17,318 nt of DNA from Bacteroidales bacterium UBA3623 (GTDB taxonomy: Bacteria; Bacteroidota; Bacteroidia; Bacteroidales; UBA932). Below are positions 15,368-17,318 of the stretch, one piece after another. A program made the translations under genes and the position numbers. The notes below the pieces were generated by a model, which had not been told where the DNA came from, did not search any database, and saw only the letters and a program-made list of their open reading frames with translations. Numbering within the stretch: the stretch's first letter is position 1; the number at the start of each line of letters is the position of its first letter. The DNA is taken from the NCBI GenBank assembly GCA_002373715.1, contig DFLI01000090.1, positions 1 through 17,318 on the forward strand. Reading direction: 5' to 3'.

Positions 15368-16744
15368 TTAATTGACGGATTTGAATAGCCGGTACATATC
15401 TGCAGGTTCCTTGGCAAAAGCCATGTAAACCTGCACCAGGAAGGAAATGACCAAATGCGGGTTCATCCCGCAGGTGGGCATGATGCGCGGGAAGGGGACG
15501 GACATCATGTGAACCTTGGAATTCTGCCCCTGACTGCTGATGGTGAGGTACAGGTTATGGGCTACTTCGTAAGGAATCATATCGTCTTTAGGGCTGTGGG
15601 CTATATAAACGGAGTGAGCAGGCGTCCAGCCTTCCAGATTGTTGTATTTCTTGAGGCAAGCCAGCCAGGCTTGGATTTTGGGAGAGTCCGTATTCACCGT
15701 TCCGTCTTCATGAAGCATGTCCGGCGCATAGACCTGGCTGTAGGAGGACATCTCTTTGGAGAAGGGTCCGGTTTCCCCGGGCGTGAAGTAACTGGACACT
15801 TCCAGGAGAGAATAGTTGCGTCCGTTTACTTGGATCTTGGGATCCAGATACTCCTTCGGGAAAAACTCCTCGGGCTTATAGCCGCCCAACTGCTCCGGGG
15901 TAAAGGCTTTGAAATACGCCGTCAGAACGATGAAGTCCGGATCTATGAGCTCCGGGTGCCGGTAATTGTATTGCATGAACTCCGGCATGTCCAGGGCCCC
16001 TTCTCCGGCAAAAGTGGACTTGAGCCGCAAGGCGTCTTTGAACCACTGCGGGGCCTCGGTGTCGTACCATTTGGCAAACATCAGCGCGGGCACGGCGCCC
16101 TGCGAGCTGCCCCAATTGGTGGTGTAGCCATTGGCTTTGAGGGTGACGCCGTGCTGCCGCATAATCTCCAGCGCGGCTACGGTGCAGTCGGCCAGCTGCC
16201 GGGCCATGTGGACGGCCGATCCGCCGCCGTCGGTTTCTTTGGCTAAGTTCACTCCCCATTTCTGCAGGTCCGGCTCAATGACGGCCGAATCCCACAGAAC
16301 TTTGAGCGGCATGAGCATAAGGCTCTGGGACGGTGCCCACTCCGGGAAGAGAAACGCCTGATGCGTATGGAGCGAGATGGTCTGGACCTGATGGCCTTCT
16401 GTTTTTCCGTTGAGGAAGGTGACCCGGCCCGACATCTCTTTTTCACGGCCGTCTACTGTTTGGCTGCGGTAGGTGAAGGTATAACTTTGGATTTCCCAAC
16501 TGTCTTTGGGAAAGCGTTTGTTCAGCTTGCTTACGTGGGAATGGACTTTGGCCTTGAACAGAGCGCGAATCCAGGGGAGGGCTCCCGGCTTGATCTGCTT
16601 CAGGAACGAGAGGAGCGTCGGGGCTCCCAGGGCATGCAGGAATTCATCGGGCGTATAATGGCTCTCTCCGAGGATACTCACCAAGCTCTGCTCGGAAAGA
16701 GTCCACGGTTTTTCTGTAGATGCGTCGTTTGTATTTTTGCTCAT
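15368..16744 (-). CDS. Alpha/beta hydrolase (lipase/esterase-like)
   Basis: An alpha/beta-hydrolase-fold enzyme of 458 residues. The nucleophile elbow is NWGSSQGAVPA (210-220), with Ser214 in GxSxG. The likely acid is Asp387 in HSPKDDMIPY, and the likely base is His430 in GMNPHLVISF near the C-terminus, giving the normal Ser-Asp-His order. The elbow and the large size recall secretory-lipase-like (LIP) hydrolases, with a ~150-residue insert between the elbow and the Asp that could act as a lid. There is no signal peptide and no membrane helix, so a cytosolic enzyme is expected. It leads the operon with an acyl-AMP ligase and a polyprenol-P glycosyltransferase, which makes an acyl ester a reasonable but unproven substrate. 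The ATG follows a -7 box after only 6 bases. Confidence 0.83.
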   Translation of the reverse strand: MSKNTNDASTEKPWTLSEQSLVSILGESHYTPDEFLHALGAPTLLSFLKQIKPGALPWIRALFKAKVHSHVSKLNKRFPKDSWEIQSYTFTYRSQTVDGREKEMSGRVTFLNGKTEGHQVQTISLHTHQAFLFPEWAPSQSLMLMPLKVLWDSAVIEPDLQKWGVNLAKETDGGGSAVHMARQLADCTVAALEIMRQHGVTLKANGYTTNWGSSQGAVPALMFAKWYDTEAPQWFKDALRLKSTFAGEGALDMPEFMQYNYRHPELIDPDFIVLTAYFKAFTPEQLGGYKPEEFFPKEYLDPKIQVNGRNYSLLEVSSYFTPGETGPFSKEMSSYSQVYAPDMLHEDGTVNTDSPKIQAWLACLKKYNNLEGWTPAHSVYIAHSPKDDMIPYEVAHNLYLTISSQGQNSKVHMMSVPFPRIMPTCGMNPHLVISFLVQVYMAFAKEPADMYRLFKSVN

Positions 16745-16750
16745 ATCCTA

Positions 16751-16758
16751 CAAATATA
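16751..16758 (-). promoter_or_regulatory. -7 box for the hydrolase-ligase-glycosyltransferase operon
   Basis: TATATTTG on the minus strand (16758-16751) matches TAnnTTTG; no good TTG is seen 19-20 bases upstream, but the flank is very A/T-rich. Only TAGGAT separates it from the hydrolase ATG, again predicting a leaderless or nearly leaderless mRNA. The string TTTGTAGGAT also occurs at the lipoprotein promoter (1950-1959). Confidence 0.55.
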
Positions 16759-16839
16759 CTGAAAATTCTTGTTATTCCTATTTATATATAGATAAAACTC
16801 GGGCCGATGTAAAAAAGTGTGAAAATTTTCTCAAAATAA

Positions 16840-16870
16840 TTTGGCAATCCAAAAAATGTTCGTACCTTTG
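16840..16870 (+). promoter_or_regulatory. rRNA operon promoter
   Basis: TTTG (16840-16843), 19 bases, then TACCTTTG (16863-16870): the best match in the window to the Bacteroidota consensus, as expected for a strong rrn promoter. An A/T-rich tract (16811-16840) lies just upstream and could act like an UP element. It points toward 16S, with transcription expected to begin near 16874-16877. Confidence 0.8.
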
Positions 16871-17062
16871 CAGTCCCGCTTCAAACCAGAGCGGGTTTTT
16901 AACGCCCCACCGAAAGGCGGGAGTTAATTAAAAAGTTCATTGAAAAGACTGAAAGAAAGTACAAGCAAGTACCGGAAATTGTAACAGACAATTTCACTTT
17001 AAACGAGCGTCAGTTTCTTTTATGAAACAAGCGTCAGGGCAAGCTAAGCATTATAAGAATAT
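16871..17062 (+). other. rrn leader with serial hairpins
   Basis: About 185 bases of leader between the rrn promoter and mature 16S; I see no protein or tRNA gene in it. Hairpins in order: CCCGCT/AGCGGG (16875-16880 with 16890-16895) followed by T5 (16896-16900); TTAAC/GTTAA (16899-16903 with 16923-16927) enclosing a second GC stem closed by a GAAA tetraloop (16912-16915); GTAC/GTAC (16959-16972); AAATTGT/ACAATTT (16976-16982 with 16988-16994); and GTTTC/GAAAC (17013-17017 with 17024-17028), the last flanked by direct repeats of GCGTCAG (17008-17014 region and 17031-17037 region). These are plausible antitermination and RNase-processing structures. I cannot assign boxA with confidence. Confidence 0.6.
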
Positions 17063-17318
17063 ACAATGAAGAGTTTGATCCTGGCTCAGGATGAACGCTA
17101 GCGAGAGGCCTAACACATGCAAGTCGAGGGGTAACAGGGGAGCTTGCTCCCGCTGACGACCGGCGCACGGGTGAGTAACGCGTATGCAACCTGCCCGCCA
17201 CAGGGGGATAGCCTTCCGAAAGGGAGATTAATACCGCATAAGACCACGCCTGGGCATCCAGGAGGGGTAAAATATTCATAGGTGGCGGCTGGGCATGCGT
17301 GACATTAGCTAGTTGGCG
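17063..17318 (+). rRNA. rrs: 16S ribosomal RNA, 5' part (cut by window edge)
   Basis: The universal 5' region is plain: GAAGAGTTTGATCCTGGCTC, then GATGAACGCTAGCGAGAGG, CTAACACATGCAAGTCGAG, and GGGTGAGTAACGCGTATGCA. The mature start is placed at 17063 by aligning the first G of GAAGAG (17068) with E. coli position 6. The GCTAGCGA.AGGC.TAACACATGCAAGTCGAGGGG pattern and the short V1 loop are typical of Bacteroidales. About 256 bases are present, covering V1 and the start of V2. Confidence 0.97.

Noticed and set aside
4847..16744. Flexirubin or aryl-polyene biosynthesis cluster
   Set aside because: ACP, acyltransferase, MMPL, ligase and glycosyltransferase genes are suggestive, but no ketosynthase, dehydratase, ketoreductase or ammonia-lyase gene is present.
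16737..16931. 64-codon open frame across the rrn promoter
   Set aside because: It covers the promoter and leader hairpins and has biased composition typical of A/T-rich non-coding DNA.
17034..17279. 81-codon open frame on the minus strand
   Set aside because: It lies within the 16S rRNA gene.
1..17318. Insertion sequence or prophage
   Set aside because: No transposase, integrase or phage gene, and no target-site duplication, was seen; gene order and composition look uniform.

Overview
The window looks like a chromosomal segment from a GC-rich member of the Bacteroidales (Bacteroidota). Three things support this. The right edge holds the first ~256 bases of a 16S rRNA gene with a Bacteroidales-like 5' end. 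The promoters follow the Bacteroidota pattern of TTG, 19-20 bases, TAnnTTTG, rather than E. coli -35/-10 boxes. The gene content (a GH97 glycosidase, a periplasmic C1 peptidase, a PlsC-ACP-MMPL operon) also fits. The genus cannot be fixed from this fragment. A Rikenellaceae-like or uncultured gut lineage is possible but is only an inference.

Layout, left to right. Minus strand, 1-1756: a secreted C1 (bleomycin-hydrolase-like) peptidase followed with no gap by the 5' part of pssA, cut by the window edge. Plus strand, 1962-4846: a three-gene overlapping operon of an unrecognised lipoprotein, a DEDD-type 3'-5' exonuclease and an RlmI-family 23S rRNA methyltransferase. Minus strand, 4847-8720: an overlapping lipid operon of PlsC-like acyltransferase, acyl carrier protein and MMPL/RND-type exporter. 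It converges on the methyltransferase with no base between the two stop codons. Plus strand, 8776-12863: tex, coupled by an ATGA overlap to a secreted retaining-type GH97 glycosidase. Minus strand, 12924-16744: a tight operon of alpha/beta hydrolase, acyl-AMP ligase (FAAL/acyl-CoA-synthetase superfamily) and a DPM1-like polyprenol-phosphate glycosyltransferase. Plus strand, from about 16840: an rRNA operon promoter, a structured leader of roughly 185 bases, and the start of 16S.

The main functional theme is envelope lipid chemistry: PssA makes phosphatidylserine. The PlsC-ACP-MMPL operon looks like an acyl-transfer and export module with no ketosynthase of its own. The hydrolase and AMP-ligase operon could supply activated acyl groups. 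That link between the two operons is a hypothesis. A second theme is RNA and ribosome function (exonuclease, RlmI, Tex, rrn).

Four patterns deserve a second look. (1) Four hairpins with a shared TCAAG/CTTGA loop lie in two intergenic regions. (2) At three genes the -7 box sits only 6-8 bases before the ATG, which predicts leaderless or nearly leaderless mRNAs. (3) The 7-mer GGCCGAT/ATCGGCC occurs 39 times on both strands, about ten times more than composition predicts. (4) The two lipid operons may together form an acyl-activation and export system.
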